The notes under the pieces were generated by a model. It was not told the origin of the DNA and did not search any database. It was given only the letters and a program-made list of their open reading frames with translations. Below, piece after piece: positions 25,098 to 33,662 of a stretch of DNA of 64,000 nt. Position numbers and translations under genes: made by a program. The DNA is taken from the NCBI GenBank assembly GCA_934101595.1, contig CAKORR010000002.1, positions 67,001 to 131,000 of the forward strand, in the 5' to 3' direction. The stretch comes from an uncultured Bacilli bacterium (GTDB lineage: Bacteria; Bacillota_I; Bacilli_A; RF39; UBA660). Position 1 is the stretch's first letter. The number at the start of each line of letters is the position of its first letter.

Positions 25098-25748
25098 ATG
25101 GAATTATTATATGAAAATTCACTATATAAATTAAAGATAAAGAATGAAAATGTAACTATTATTTTAGCTGATGATATATTAAGAAATTCATTAGTAAATA
25201 AAATGTTTTTAAGTGGTATAAATGTTATAGCATTATCAAACAAGTTATATACAAACAATTTAAGAGATGAATTAAAACGTCTTGATTTAAACGATGAAGT
25301 GGTTAAAACTTTAAATTGTGATAGAATTATTGATACCGATTTTAAATCGCTGTCGATGCAAGATTTAGCCTATGTACATATTATCATTGGGTTAAGTAAA
25401 TTACCTAAAGTAATATTACTATATGATATTTTAACTTATTTAAAAAAAGATGACAAAGACAAAGTAATAGAATTCTTAAAGCAAAGAAACATTACGATTA
25501 TCAATTTTACATCTTGTGAAGAAGAATTTTTATACTGTGAAAATATGATAATAATAGATGGCAATAAAGTAATCATGGAAGGTTTAACAAAAGAAGTACT
25601 AAAAAATGAGAAGGTTATAAGAAGATTAGGCTTTAACTTACCATTTGTCGTTGATTTATCGACACAATTAAAATTATATGGAGTATTAGATAAATACTAT
25701 TATGACACGGAAGAGTTGGTGGTTGTATTATGCAAAAAAGTAGATTAA
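25098..25748 (+). CDS. Degenerate ECF-type ABC ATPase (EcfA1-like), predicted inactive
   Basis: A 216-residue protein in the place of ecfA1, upstream of truA. The C-terminal half still follows EcfA: LSMQDLAYVHIIIGLSKLPKV replaces LSGGQ...LA..PKV, LLYDILTYL replaces the Walker B LLDEPTSML, and MIIIDGNKVIMEG followed by RLGFNLPFVVDLS is the EcfA tail. No Walker A is present, the signature is lost, the Walker B aspartate is tyrosine and the switch histidine is gone. It should not hydrolyse ATP. It overlaps a second such gene. Origin is well supported; current role is unknown. Confidence 0.75.
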   Translation: MELLYENSLYKLKIKNENVTIILADDILRNSLVNKMFLSGINVIALSNKLYTNNLRDELKRLDLNDEVVKTLNCDRIIDTDFKSLSMQDLAYVHIIIGLSKLPKVILLYDILTYLKKDDKDKVIEFLKQRNITIINFTSCEEEFLYCENMIIIDGNKVIMEGLTKEVLKNEKVIRRLGFNLPFVVDLSTQLKLYGVLDKYYYDTEELVVVLCKKVD

Positions 25749-26341
25749 CGGACAAAGCTATTAAAAATACTACAAACGCTTTTTTAGGAAACTATAAAGT
25801 AAATAGTAAAACAGTAGTTAATGGCTTTATCAATTTGAAAATGTCGACTTTAGAATACCTTATGTCCGTAAGTAGTGAAAAAAAAGCATTATCTGCTTTG
25901 AAGATGGTATTATTTAATGAAAGCCCTAAAAAATACATTGAAGACTTAGACTTTGTCAACAAAAAAAAGTTACAATTAGCGTATCTCTTATGTAAGAGGG
26001 AAAGCGTAATAATTCTTGATTATTTTGAAAAAGGTTTATCTTATAAAGAAAGAAATTATTTTAAAAAACTATTTAAGAGGTTAAATGAATATAATATAAC
26101 TATAATAATTAATACAAATAATTTAGAGTTTTTATTTGATTGTTGTAATAACATTTTTATACTTCAAGATGATGATTTCGTTTTAGTTGAAAAAGATTGG
26201 TATAACGAAGAATTATATAGTGTAATATCTACACCTGCAATTGTTTCGTTTGTAAACATGTTTAACAAAAAAAAGAAATATGTGGATAATTATTGTGACA
26301 TTAAGGAATTGTTAAAAGCAATTTTTAGGGTGATGCCATAA
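25730..26341 (+). CDS. Degenerate ECF-type ABC ATPase (EcfA2-like), predicted inactive
   Basis: A 203-residue protein in the ecfA2 slot. Traces of the ABC fold are KKKLQLAYLLCKRESVIILD (signature region, then Walker B with its Asp but Tyr in place of Glu), YNITIIINTNNLEFL in place of the switch-histidine strand, and an EcfA C-terminus with PAIVSFVNMFNKKKK and ELLKAIFR. No Walker A or LSGG remains. It overlaps the upstream paralogue by 19 bases and truA by TAATG, and the membrane subunit ecfT normally between ecfA2 and truA is absent. Confidence 0.7.
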   Translation: MQKSRLTDKAIKNTTNAFLGNYKVNSKTVVNGFINLKMSTLEYLMSVSSEKKALSALKMVLFNESPKKYIEDLDFVNKKKLQLAYLLCKRESVIILDYFEKGLSYKERNYFKKLFKRLNEYNITIIINTNNLEFLFDCCNNIFILQDDDFVLVEKDWYNEELYSVISTPAIVSFVNMFNKKKKYVDNYCDIKELLKAIFRVMP

Positions 26342-27060
26342 TGAAGTATTTGATACAGTTTAGTTATGACGGAAGCAAATATTTTGGCTTTCAAAGGCAG
26401 AAAAGCAGAATTAATATTCAATCTCAATTAGAAGAAGCCCTGAGTGGTATTCTAAATGAAGAAATAATTATTAAAGGTGCAGGACGAACTGATAGAAATG
26501 TTCATGCTATAATGCAGTGTGCTCATTTTACAAGTAATAATGCTATTAACAAGGAAAGACTGCTTTACTATTTGCAAAGAAAATTGAAACCGTATATTTA
26601 TGTTTATAGTATTAATGAGGTGGATGATAATTTCCATGCTCGCTTTAGCGTAAAAGAAAAAACTTATGTCTACAAAATTAATAGTGGAACATATGACCCT
26701 TTGCTTGCTAACTACGTTCTTCAAGATGTTCATGTATCTATGTCGAAATTAAAAAAAGTTGCTAAAATATTTAAAGGAACTCATGATTTTACAAATTTTG
26801 TTAGTGGCGCTAGAGACAATAGTACTAGCATAATATATGATATTAAAGTAAAGAGAAAAAAAGAAATCATATATATCTATTTTAGAGGCAAGTCATTTTA
26901 TAGATATATGGTTAGAAATCTTGTTGGTGCGATGCTTTGTTATTGTAATGACAAAATAACATTAGAAGAAATAAAAACAATGCTTAATTGCCCAAATGTT
27001 AAGAAACAAACGGAAACCGCGCCAGCCCAAGGATTATATCTGTTAAATATAAAATATTAA
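26341..27060 (+). CDS. truA: tRNA pseudouridine(38-40) synthase
   Basis: Makes pseudouridine at positions 38-40 of the anticodon stem. A 239-residue protein with the catalytic aspartate in GRTDRNVHA, YDGSKYFGFQRQ near the N-terminus, FHARFSVKEKTYVYKI and the C-terminal RYMVRNLVGAML. It is translationally coupled to the upstream decayed ATPase gene. Confidence 0.96.
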   Translation: MKYLIQFSYDGSKYFGFQRQKSRINIQSQLEEALSGILNEEIIIKGAGRTDRNVHAIMQCAHFTSNNAINKERLLYYLQRKLKPYIYVYSINEVDDNFHARFSVKEKTYVYKINSGTYDPLLANYVLQDVHVSMSKLKKVAKIFKGTHDFTNFVSGARDNSTSIIYDIKVKRKKEIIYIYFRGKSFYRYMVRNLVGAMLCYCNDKITLEEIKTMLNCPNVKKQTETAPAQGLYLLNIKY

Positions 27061-27070
27061 CAACTTTTTT
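27041..27070 (+). terminator. Terminator at the truA 3' end
   Basis: TGTTAA (27041-27046) pairs with TTAACA (27057-27062), followed shortly by TTTTTT. The stem is imperfect. Confidence 0.5.
27054..27070 (+). repeat. 17-bp direct repeat, left copy
   Basis: ATATTAACAACTTTTTT, repeated exactly at 28074-28090. The two copies flank the leucine-rich-repeat lipoprotein gene and each forms the 3' half of a terminator hairpin. Confidence 0.7.
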
Positions 27071-27099
27071 ATAAACTTTGTTCTGATTTTTCTTTTTTG

Positions 27100-27128
27100 T
27101 TGACAAATATGGTCATAATTAATACAAT
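27100..27128 (+). promoter_or_regulatory. Strong promoter of the LRR lipoprotein gene
   Basis: TTGACA (27100-27105), 17-base spacer, TACAAT (27123-27128). This is one of the best sigma-A-type promoters in the window, leaving an 80-base leader. Confidence 0.8.
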
Positions 27129-27212
27129 GTAGTTATCATAATCCTCTGTATCGCTTAACAAGTAAGCATCATTTGACTATGAAACAATACGAGGATATTA
27201 GGAGTGAATACA

Positions 27213-28019
27213 ATGAAAAAAATGTTAACATTATTTGTAGCGTTGAGTCTTGTGCTTTTTGCATCTTCTTGTGGCAGAAATAATAAAGGTCGAATCAATG
27301 ACGATGATAAAAAACAACCTTCTTCAAAGATTGATAAGGCAAACTTCACTGATCAGGAAGAAAGCGACGATTCCGCATCTCAGGATGTCTTTTTAACAGA
27401 CGAGAGCGAAGATGGGATTCGTATCACAGGGTACAAGGGTACCGCAAGCGAGATAAATATCCCGGAAAGTATTGATGGCAAACCGGTGGTGGGAATAACA
27501 TATCTTGCTTTTTCGGGTAAAAGTACAATAAAAAAAGTTACCATTCCAAATTCCGTTAAAATAATTGAATCAGGAGCCTTTTGGAAATGTGAGTCGCTGG
27601 AAAGCGTTTCGCTTGGGGATGGCGTTGAAACTATCGGCGAGGGAGCTTTTTGCGACTGCCCTAAAATAGAGAGCATAATTTTTCCAGCAAGTGTAAGAGA
27701 AATATACTCTAATGCTTTTGCTAACTGCAGCAACTTGAAGACGGTTGAGTTTGTTGGCTCACATGATTTATCGCTCGATCAGTATATATTCTACAAGACG
27801 GCCATTGAAAATATAAGATTACCGGAAGGAGTAACAGCAATCTACTCTTTGACATTTGCTTATATGCCTCTGAAAAGTATATATATTCCCGAAAGTGTAA
27901 CATCTATCGAAGATGGCAGCTTTATGTACAGTGCTGATAATCTGACAATAACTTCAAAAGCAGGTTCTGTAGCGGAAAAATATGCAAAGGAAAACAAGAT
28001 ACCATTTGTTTCCGAATAA
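27213..28019 (+). CDS. BspA-type leucine-rich-repeat lipoprotein
   Basis: A 268-residue surface protein. Residues 1-16 or so form a lipoprotein signal peptide ending in FASSC, and from about residue 70 the protein is built of BspA-like LRR units (SVKIIESGAFWKCESL, GVETIGEGAFCDC, SVREIYSNAFANC and similar). Such proteins commonly mediate adhesion in gut bacteria. TAGGAG precedes ATG 27213. Base and codon use differ from its neighbours: CCG, GGC, CTG and TCG codons are frequent here and rare around it. With the flanking direct repeats this suggests lateral acquisition into the truA–rplM junction. Confidence 0.88.
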   Translation: MKKMLTLFVALSLVLFASSCGRNNKGRINDDDKKQPSSKIDKANFTDQEESDDSASQDVFLTDESEDGIRITGYKGTASEINIPESIDGKPVVGITYLAFSGKSTIKKVTIPNSVKIIESGAFWKCESLESVSLGDGVETIGEGAFCDCPKIESIIFPASVREIYSNAFANCSNLKTVEFVGSHDLSLDQYIFYKTAIENIRLPEGVTAIYSLTFAYMPLKSIYIPESVTSIEDGSFMYSADNLTITSKAGSVAEKYAKENKIPFVSE

Positions 28020-28060
28020 TGTTGTCATGGATGAACTTATGAATAATAGTGAATAATCGC

Positions 28061-28090
28061 AGTTGTTAATCATATATTAACAACTTTTTT
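28061..28090 (+). terminator. Terminator after the LRR gene
   Basis: A perfect 10-bp stem, AGTTGTTAAT (28061-28070) and ATTAACAACT (28076-28085), with a T-tract to 28090. Confidence 0.85.
28074..28090 (+). repeat. 17-bp direct repeat, right copy
   Basis: Exact copy of 27054-27070, in the same orientation, just before the rplM promoter. Confidence 0.7.
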
Positions 28091-28101
28091 GTCGATTTTA
28101 T

Positions 28102-28130
28102 TTGACTTTTTGTCAATAGTTTCATATAAT
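28102..28130 (+). promoter_or_regulatory. Promoter of rplM-rpsI
   Basis: TTGACT (28102-28107), 17-base spacer, TATAAT (28125-28130); near-consensus. Confidence 0.85.
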
Positions 28131-28136
28131 TTTGAA

Positions 28137-28208
28137 TGGTACATTTTATTTATCAAGTTATTTTGACCCTGGGAAAGTTAAAAGGATGAGATAGTGAAAG
28201 GAAAAAAT
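28137..28208 (+). promoter_or_regulatory. Probable L13 leader regulatory RNA
   Basis: The 70-nt leader before rplM contains TTGACCCTGGGAAAGTT and AAAGGATGAGATAG, which resemble the Firmicutes L13 leader motif bound by ribosomal protein L13 for autoregulation. The match is from memory of the motif, not an alignment. Confidence 0.5.
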
Positions 28209-28640
28209 ATGAAATCATTTATGCAAAAAAAAGAAAACGTTGATCGTAAATGGTATGTAGTGGACGCAGAAGGTAAGACTTTAGGTAGATTAGCTACTAA
28301 AGTTGCAACTGTGTTAAGAGGTAAACATAAAGTTACTTACACACCATATGTTGATTGTGGAGATTATGTTATTGTAATTAATGCAGACAAAATCAAATTA
28401 ACTGGAAATAAACTAATCGATAAGATGTATTATAATCACAGTGGATTTCCAGGAGGATTAAGAGAACGTAATGCTAAAACTATGTTAGAAAGTTATCCAG
28501 AAGAGATGGTAGAAAGAGCAATTAAAGGAATGCTTCCTCATAATAGACTTGGTAGAGCTATGGGCAAAAAGTTATTTGTTTATGCTGGTAGTGATCACAA
28601 GCATGCTGCTCAAAAGCCAGAAACTTTGGTAATTGATTAG
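28209..28640 (+). CDS. rplM: 50S ribosomal protein L13
   Basis: A 143-residue protein with the conserved RKWYVVDAEGKTLGRLA, KHKVTYTPYVDCGDYV and GMLPHNRLGRAM segments. The ATG at 28209 has AAAGG at 7 bases and gives the normal length; an upstream GTG at 28194 would add residues not seen in the family. Co-transcribed with rpsI. Confidence 0.97.
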   Translation: MKSFMQKKENVDRKWYVVDAEGKTLGRLATKVATVLRGKHKVTYTPYVDCGDYVIVINADKIKLTGNKLIDKMYYNHSGFPGGLRERNAKTMLESYPEEMVERAIKGMLPHNRLGRAMGKKLFVYAGSDHKHAAQKPETLVID

Positions 28641-28651
28641 GAGGGTAATTT

Positions 28652-29071
28652 ATGGCAAATAAACAAACTTGGAGTGCTACTGGTCGTAGAAAACGTTCAA
28701 TCGCTCGTGCTACATTAGTTGGCGGTACTGGTAATATTACTGTTAATGGAATTGACGTTAATGAGTATATGCCTTATCAAACATTAGTAATGGATTTAAA
28801 ACAACCATTAGTAGCTACAGATAATGAAAACAGATTCGATGTAACCATTAAGGTTGTAGGTGGTGGCTTCTCAGGTCAAACTGGAGCTATCAGACTTGCA
28901 ATTACTAGAGCATTACTTAAATTTGATGAAAACACTGATCAAACAAGAGAAGATTCATATAGACATATTTTGAAAAATCAAGGATTTATTACTAGAGATC
29001 CTAGAGTTAAAGAACGTAAGAAATATGGTCTTAAAAAAGCTCGTAGAGCACCACAATTTTCAAAAAGATAA
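28652..29071 (+). CDS. rpsI: 30S ribosomal protein S9
   Basis: A 139-residue protein ending in the diagnostic KKARRAPQFSKR, whose basic tail reaches the ribosomal P site. GRRKRSIARA and GGGFSGQTGAIR are also typical. An N-terminal extension of about nine residues (MANKQTWSA) is present compared with the usual 130 residues. AGGAGGGT precedes the ATG. Confidence 0.97.
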   Translation: MANKQTWSATGRRKRSIARATLVGGTGNITVNGIDVNEYMPYQTLVMDLKQPLVATDNENRFDVTIKVVGGGFSGQTGAIRLAITRALLKFDENTDQTREDSYRHILKNQGFITRDPRVKERKKYGLKKARRAPQFSKR

Positions 29072-29080
29072 CGTATTTTG

Positions 29081-29107
29081 CTTCAAGCATTGGCTTGGAG
29101 TTTTTTT
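29081..29107 (+). terminator. Terminator after rpsI
   Basis: CTTCAAGC (29081-29088), ATTG loop, GCTTGGAG (29093-29100), then seven Ts; one T-G pair in the stem. Confidence 0.88.
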
Positions 29108-29122
29108 GTGTATATCGATTAA

Positions 29123-29251
29123 GAAGAAATTAAAGAAAAATTGGGAATTACTATTTCTGAAAATGAAATATTAATTTTAATAAATAATAATGGCAATGTA
29201 AGAAAAACAAATATAGATGCGTTCTTAGATATAATAGAAAACTATGATTAA
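29123..29251 (+). pseudogene. 43-codon coding remnant of unknown gene
   Basis: An open stretch that begins right after a stop and ends at TAA 29249-29251 encodes EEIKEKLGITISENEI followed by LILINNNGNVRKTN and DAFLDIIENYD. It reads like real protein but has no ATG and no ribosome-binding site, and it lies in the spacer between the rpsI terminator and cwlD. It may be the tail of a lost gene. Low confidence. Confidence 0.25.
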
Positions 29252-29290
29252 TTTAAGAATGAAATGTAATTTTAAAACGTATAATCTAAT

Positions 29291-29929
29291 ATGAAAAGAT
29301 ATGTGTTTATATTATTTATTTTTTTGATATTGATGTTTTCTTCTCCTGTGTGGGCTAGCAAATCATTAAGTAAAAAAACTATTGTAATTGATCCTGGACA
29401 TGGTGGAATGGACCCTGGAACAGTAAGTGGCAAAGTTTTAGAAAAAGACTTAAATTTAGCGATATCATTAGCTCTTAAGGATGCACTTATAAAAAAAGGG
29501 GCTCACGTCATATTGTTAAGATCTGGAGACTATGATTTAAGCATGCCTAAAGCAACTCACCGAAAAAAGAGTGATTTCGATAATCGAATTAAAATTATTA
29601 ACACTAGTAATGCTGATTTGTACTTATCAATACATTTAAATTACTTGACTGATTCAAAATATAAAGGTATTCAAGTTTTTTCACGGAAAAAATATTTATC
29701 TGATGCCAAAATACTACAAAATAATCTTAATAATAAATTAAATTCCAATAGGGATGCAAAATTAATACCTTCCTCGACTTATATGTATTCTCGCCTAAAT
29801 AAAAAAGGCTTTTTAATAGAGTGCGGTTTTCTTTCAAATTCTGAAGAAAGGACTTTACTTATTAGTAAAGAATATCAAAACAAAGTGGCCAAATCTATAT
29901 CTGAAGCTGTTTCTGTTGTACTCAAATAA
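29291..29929 (+). CDS. cwlD: N-acetylmuramoyl-L-alanine amidase CwlD
   Basis: An Amidase_3 zinc enzyme of 212 residues with a signal peptide (1-22, ending VWA). Ligands are seen in VIDPGHGG (His), the Glu of LEKDLNL, SIHLN (His) and the catalytic Glu of IECGFLSN. CwlD starts muramic-delta-lactam formation in spore cortex, needed for germination, and follows rpsI in Bacillus as well. No ribosome-binding site is visible before ATG 29291, and a TATAAT at 29280-29285 is so close that the transcript would be nearly leaderless if used. Confidence 0.9.
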   Translation: MKRYVFILFIFLILMFSSPVWASKSLSKKTIVIDPGHGGMDPGTVSGKVLEKDLNLAISLALKDALIKKGAHVILLRSGDYDLSMPKATHRKKSDFDNRIKIINTSNADLYLSIHLNYLTDSKYKGIQVFSRKKYLSDAKILQNNLNNKLNSNRDAKLIPSSTYMYSRLNKKGFLIECGFLSNSEERTLLISKEYQNKVAKSISEAVSVVLK

Positions 29930-29980
29930 TAGTGGCATAATTTCTGAAATTTTGCTATATTTATTTTGAGAGGAGAGCAA

Positions 29981-30460
29981 ATGAAAAAATATTTAGAGTT
30001 ACTTGTAGTTATCGCTTTTGCACTGGCAATGCTCGGATGCGGTAATAAAGTAATGACTTTTGGAAGAAAAGACTTTACTATTACTTTGCCTAATAATTTT
30101 AAAGAAGCCGAAAATAAAAGTACTACATTGTACTATAAAAGTGATGAAGCAATTGTAACTGCTTTGAAGGAAAATTTTGCGGATTTAGAAAGTGCCAATA
30201 TCAATAAAGATAGTACTGAAGAAGATTATGCAAATGCCGTTATAAAAAATAACAATGTTAATAGTAAGGTAATAAAAAAGGATAATCTAACTTATTTTGT
30301 TTACCAAAAAAAGACATCAAATGGTAATGCATATTTTGTAGCTTTTGTAAAGAAGGGCAAGGATGCATTTTGGCTTGTTAATATGGGTTGTGAAACAATA
30401 AAATCTGAACAATATAAGAATAATTTTACTAAGTGGGCTAAAACAATAAAAGTAAACTAA
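29981..30460 (+). CDS. Putative lipoprotein of unknown function
   Basis: A 159-residue protein with a lipoprotein signal (AMLGC, cysteine at about residue 20) and a small soluble domain containing KDFTITLPNNFKE, YYKSDEAIVTALKENF and an aromatic WLVNMGC. The pattern of a short exported domain that assesses membrane or cell-wall stress proteins is common, but no family is recognised. AGAGGAGAG precedes the ATG at 29981; an earlier TTG has no support. Confidence 0.7.
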   Translation: MKKYLELLVVIAFALAMLGCGNKVMTFGRKDFTITLPNNFKEAENKSTTLYYKSDEAIVTALKENFADLESANINKDSTEEDYANAVIKNNNVNSKVIKKDNLTYFVYQKKTSNGNAYFVAFVKKGKDAFWLVNMGCETIKSEQYKNNFTKWAKTIKVN

Positions 30461-30486
30461 AAGAATTGTGTTTTTCACAATTCTTT
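30460..30486. terminator. Bidirectional terminator between converging genes
   Basis: A perfect 11-bp stem, AAAGAATTGTG (30460-30470) and CACAATTCTTT (30476-30486), with a TTTTT loop; it overlaps the last codon of the minus-strand gene. Confidence 0.7.
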
Positions 30487-31431
30487 ATACATTTTAAGAT
30501 GTCTACTATCAAGTTTTATTCCGTTTGAATATGTTATATTTAAAATACTACGACTTAGTTTACCGAAAGCTATTTTATCTTTAAAATACAAGTCGCATAG
30601 ATTAATAATTTTTATGCTTTTCAGTTCGGCCTTTTTAAACAAATCGTCCCATGAATAAGTATATTTAGTGCCTTTATAACAAATGTTATTCCATGCATTA
30701 TGGTCAATATTAAGAAAAGAGGTATCAATTTGCTTTATGTTAAACGAGCAAGCTGAAAATGAAAAGTCAAATTTAAATGGAATCAAATCTATTATTTTAT
30801 AAATTGCTTTTTTAATGCCTAATCTATCTTGCATAGCTAACTTAAATAATATATGGCTTTGGTTATAACTCTTTTCATATATTTTGCCAATGTTATCAAC
30901 ATTAAAAGTGGTTTTATAAACTGTATCCATACAACTTTTTAGAGTGTTTGAAAAACTTATTGGTGATAATAAATCCTTGGCTAAATTATATTTATAAAAA
31001 CATTTATGTGTTTCTTTTTCATAATAATATGCATCAATGTTAAATTCAATTTTGGTATGCATTCCCTTTTTATTCTTTTCTTTCGCAAGATAGTTTATGT
31101 ATGGATGCATTGTTGAGTCACAGGTGTAATGATTAATTGAGCCATATAAATATGCTAATAGCTCTTTATTGTGTGTTAAGTTGTTATCTTTTAGGTATTT
31201 AATAATATTTAATAAATAAGCTTTGCAATTATTTCTATGACAAAATCTTCCGAAATTTCGGATATAAGAGCCACTTTTAATTGATAAAAAGTTATAATAA
31301 AATAAAAAATCAAAACTTTGTGAAAACAATTCGTATAATTTAGTTTCACTCTTAATACTCTTTTTTATATTTGAAGGCAGTTTTTTTAAAACATTTCTTG
31401 CAAATACTGTGTGTGTATAAATTGCTGGCAT
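30475..31431 (-). CDS. Zinc-dependent phospholipase C-like (Zn_dep_PLPC) protein
   Basis: A 318-residue protein starting MPAIYTHTVFARNVL, with LLAYLYGSINHYTCDSTMHPYI split as YLYGSINHYTCDS and TMHPYI, and a later MHTKIEFNID. These His/Asp positions match the all-helical zinc-dependent phospholipase C/S1-P1 type found in many uncharacterised Firmicutes proteins. There is no signal peptide, so the substrate may be intracellular. AGGTGAT precedes the ATG. It is divergent from the Abi gene. Confidence 0.6.
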   Translation of the reverse strand: MPAIYTHTVFARNVLKKLPSNIKKSIKSETKLYELFSQSFDFLFYYNFLSIKSGSYIRNFGRFCHRNNCKAYLLNIIKYLKDNNLTHNKELLAYLYGSINHYTCDSTMHPYINYLAKEKNKKGMHTKIEFNIDAYYYEKETHKCFYKYNLAKDLLSPISFSNTLKSCMDTVYKTTFNVDNIGKIYEKSYNQSHILFKLAMQDRLGIKKAIYKIIDLIPFKFDFSFSACSFNIKQIDTSFLNIDHNAWNNICYKGTKYTYSWDDLFKKAELKSIKIINLCDLYFKDKIAFGKLSRSILNITYSNGIKLDSRHLKMYKEL

Positions 31432-31525
31432 ATAATCACCTAAATAATTATAGCTTATTCACCAATTATTCACAATATATTTACTTTAATTCCATAAAAT
31501 CATTATATTATTTAATTGTAATGTG

Positions 31526-31534
31526 TGATATAAT
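31526..31534 (+). promoter_or_regulatory. Extended -10 promoter of abi-htrA
   Basis: TGATATAAT, a TGn-extended -10 box, about 20 bases before the abi start. Confidence 0.55.
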
Positions 31535-31554
31535 TAACATACTAGGGTGATTGT

Positions 31555-32484
31555 GTGAAGATTAAAGAATTTAAAACTATTGATGAACAAATAGAACTGC
31601 TTCAAAAAAAGGGTTTAATTATATCAGATATTAATGCCACAAAAGATATTTTATTACGTGAAAATTATTTTTTTATAAGTGGTTATAGACATTTGTTTTT
31701 AAAGTCGTCTGTTGATAAAATATTTATTTCAGGTACAACTTTTGATGAATTATACGCAATGTTTTATTTTGATAGACAGCTAAGAAATATTATTTTTAAA
31801 AATGTCTTAATAGTTGAAAATAATTTAAAAAGTATTTTATCTTATGTTGTATCAAAAAACAGGGGATTTAAAGAATATAATTATTTAAACCCTAATAATT
31901 ATGCTAAAAGTCCCAAGAGAAGCAAACAAATCAACGATTTATTAAAAAAAATGGCAAGGCAAATAAAAACTAATGGTATTCAACATTCTGCAACAGCACA
32001 TTACATTCAACACTATGATTATATTCCTTTATGGATTGCTGTTAAGGTGTTGTCTTTTGGAATCGTAAGTGAGTTATTCACGATTTTAAAAGGTGAGGAT
32101 CAAGAAGAAATTGCTGATGAATTAAATGTTAGTACAGAAAATATTTTAGACTATTTACCAATACTAGCTAATTATCGTAATTTATGTGCTCATGAAGACT
32201 TATGTTATGATCATAAAACGCAAAAGATAATCAATGATACAAGATATCACTATTTACTTAATATTCCGAAGATGAATGGTGATTACATTTATGGCAAAAA
32301 TGATATGTTTTCTGTTGTACTTATTTTAAAGCAATTGCTTGCTAAGGATGTATTCACATTGTTTTTGAATGAAATATCATATGAGATTAATTATTTAAGT
32401 GGCAAATTAAAATCTATAAATATCAATAAAGTGCTTGATAGAATGGGCTTCCCAGAAAACTATAAAGAGATAGTGAGGTTATAA
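31555..32484 (+). CDS. Abi family (AbiD/AbiF type) protein with HEPN motif
   Basis: A 309-residue Abi_2-domain protein: KTIDEQIELLQKKGLII, NYFFISGYRHLF, FDRQLRNIIFKNVLIVENNL and the HEPN RNase-type RX4H motif in NYRNLCAHED. Relatives abort phage infection, probably by cutting RNA or binding a structured RNA. A GTG start at 31555 follows AGGGTG at 5 bases. htrA starts 2 bases after its stop, so the two are co-transcribed. No toxin-antitoxin partner is visible. Confidence 0.85.
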   Translation: MKIKEFKTIDEQIELLQKKGLIISDINATKDILLRENYFFISGYRHLFLKSSVDKIFISGTTFDELYAMFYFDRQLRNIIFKNVLIVENNLKSILSYVVSKNRGFKEYNYLNPNNYAKSPKRSKQINDLLKKMARQIKTNGIQHSATAHYIQHYDYIPLWIAVKVLSFGIVSELFTILKGEDQEEIADELNVSTENILDYLPILANYRNLCAHEDLCYDHKTQKIINDTRYHYLLNIPKMNGDYIYGKNDMFSVVLILKQLLAKDVFTLFLNEISYEINYLSGKLKSININKVLDRMGFPENYKEIVRL

Positions 32485-32485
32485 T

Positions 32486-33601
32486 ATGGTTAATGAAAAA
32501 AAAGAATTAAATATTGGTAAAATAATTGTTATATTTGTTGCTTCTTTCTTTTTAGGAGCAGGAGCATTTTATGGTGTAATAAAACTATATCCTGCAACAT
32601 TTATTAAACAAATTACAAAGTTAGAAAAAGATGTTACTGTAAATGAAAATGGAATAGCTGATGCCGTAGAGAAAATATATGACGCGGTAGTTGTTGTATT
32701 AACATATAAGGGAAATAACTTGTATGCATCAGGAACAGGTTTTGTGTATCAAACTGATGCAAAAAAGGCATATATATTAACTAATTATCATGTTATTGAA
32801 AGTGGTAGCGAAATAAAAGTATCATTTACTAATGAAACTGTTGAAACGGTTAAAGTTGAAGGTGGAGATAAGTATTCTGATATTGCTGTTTTATCTTTAG
32901 ATAAAGATAAAGTAATTAAAGTAGCGTCTATAGGTGATAATAGTAAAACAAGAGTTGGAGATACTGTATTTGCTGTTGGTGCTCCTCTTAATGATACTTA
33001 TTCATGGTCTGTTACAAGAGGTATAGTTTCGGGAAAAGATAGACTAGTTGAAGTATCTTCGACTAAAAATACTTATCAAACAGATTATATTATGAATGTT
33101 TTACAAACAGACACTGCTATCAATTCTGGCAATAGTGGTGGACCATTATCTAATTCTAATGGTGAAGTTATAGGAATAACGTCAATGAAATTAGTTAGTA
33201 ACGGTGTTGAAGGTATGGGATTTGCAATTCCTATTGAAACGGCTTTGGATTACGCGAAAAAAATTATTAATCACGAAAAAATAAAAAGACCATATTTAGG
33301 TGTTAGTATGATTAACGTTACGGATGCTTTATCATCACCAGAATATAATGCCATATTAAGTGGTATGAAAATCACTAGTGGAGTTGTGGTAGCAAATATA
33401 GATTCTGATAGTGCGGCTTCTAAAGCAGGATTAAAAGCTGGTGACGTAATAACCAAAATAGGAGATAAAAATGTTAAGTCTATTGCCTATTTAAGATATG
33501 AACTATATAAACACAATGTTGGCGATTCGATTGATATAACATATATCAGAAATAATAAAACTAATAAAGTAACTGTAAAATTAACAGCCAAGTCTTCCTA
33601 G
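32486..33601 (+). CDS. htrA: HtrA/DegP-type membrane serine protease
   Basis: A 371-residue envelope protease. An N-terminal membrane anchor (about 11-31) is followed by a trypsin-like domain with the triad H102 (TNYHV), D132 (YSDIAVL) and S217 (GNSGGPL), and a C-terminal PDZ domain (about 270-370, GLKAGDVITKIGDKNV). HtrA proteins degrade misfolded exported proteins. Its ribosome-binding site GAGGT lies in the end of the abi gene. Confidence 0.93.
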   Translation: MVNEKKELNIGKIIVIFVASFFLGAGAFYGVIKLYPATFIKQITKLEKDVTVNENGIADAVEKIYDAVVVVLTYKGNNLYASGTGFVYQTDAKKAYILTNYHVIESGSEIKVSFTNETVETVKVEGGDKYSDIAVLSLDKDKVIKVASIGDNSKTRVGDTVFAVGAPLNDTYSWSVTRGIVSGKDRLVEVSSTKNTYQTDYIMNVLQTDTAINSGNSGGPLSNSNGEVIGITSMKLVSNGVEGMGFAIPIETALDYAKKIINHEKIKRPYLGVSMINVTDALSSPEYNAILSGMKITSGVVVANIDSDSAASKAGLKAGDVITKIGDKNVKSIAYLRYELYKHNVGDSIDITYIRNNKTNKVTVKLTAKSS

Positions 33602-33629
33602 GCATTAGCAAAAGCTAGTGCTTTTTTTT
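33602..33629 (+). terminator. Terminator after htrA
   Basis: GCATTAGC (33602-33609), AAAA loop, GCTAGTGC (33614-33621), then eight Ts. Confidence 0.88.
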
Positions 33630-33662
33630 AAAATATGATATTATCATCTTGGTGAGTAGCTA

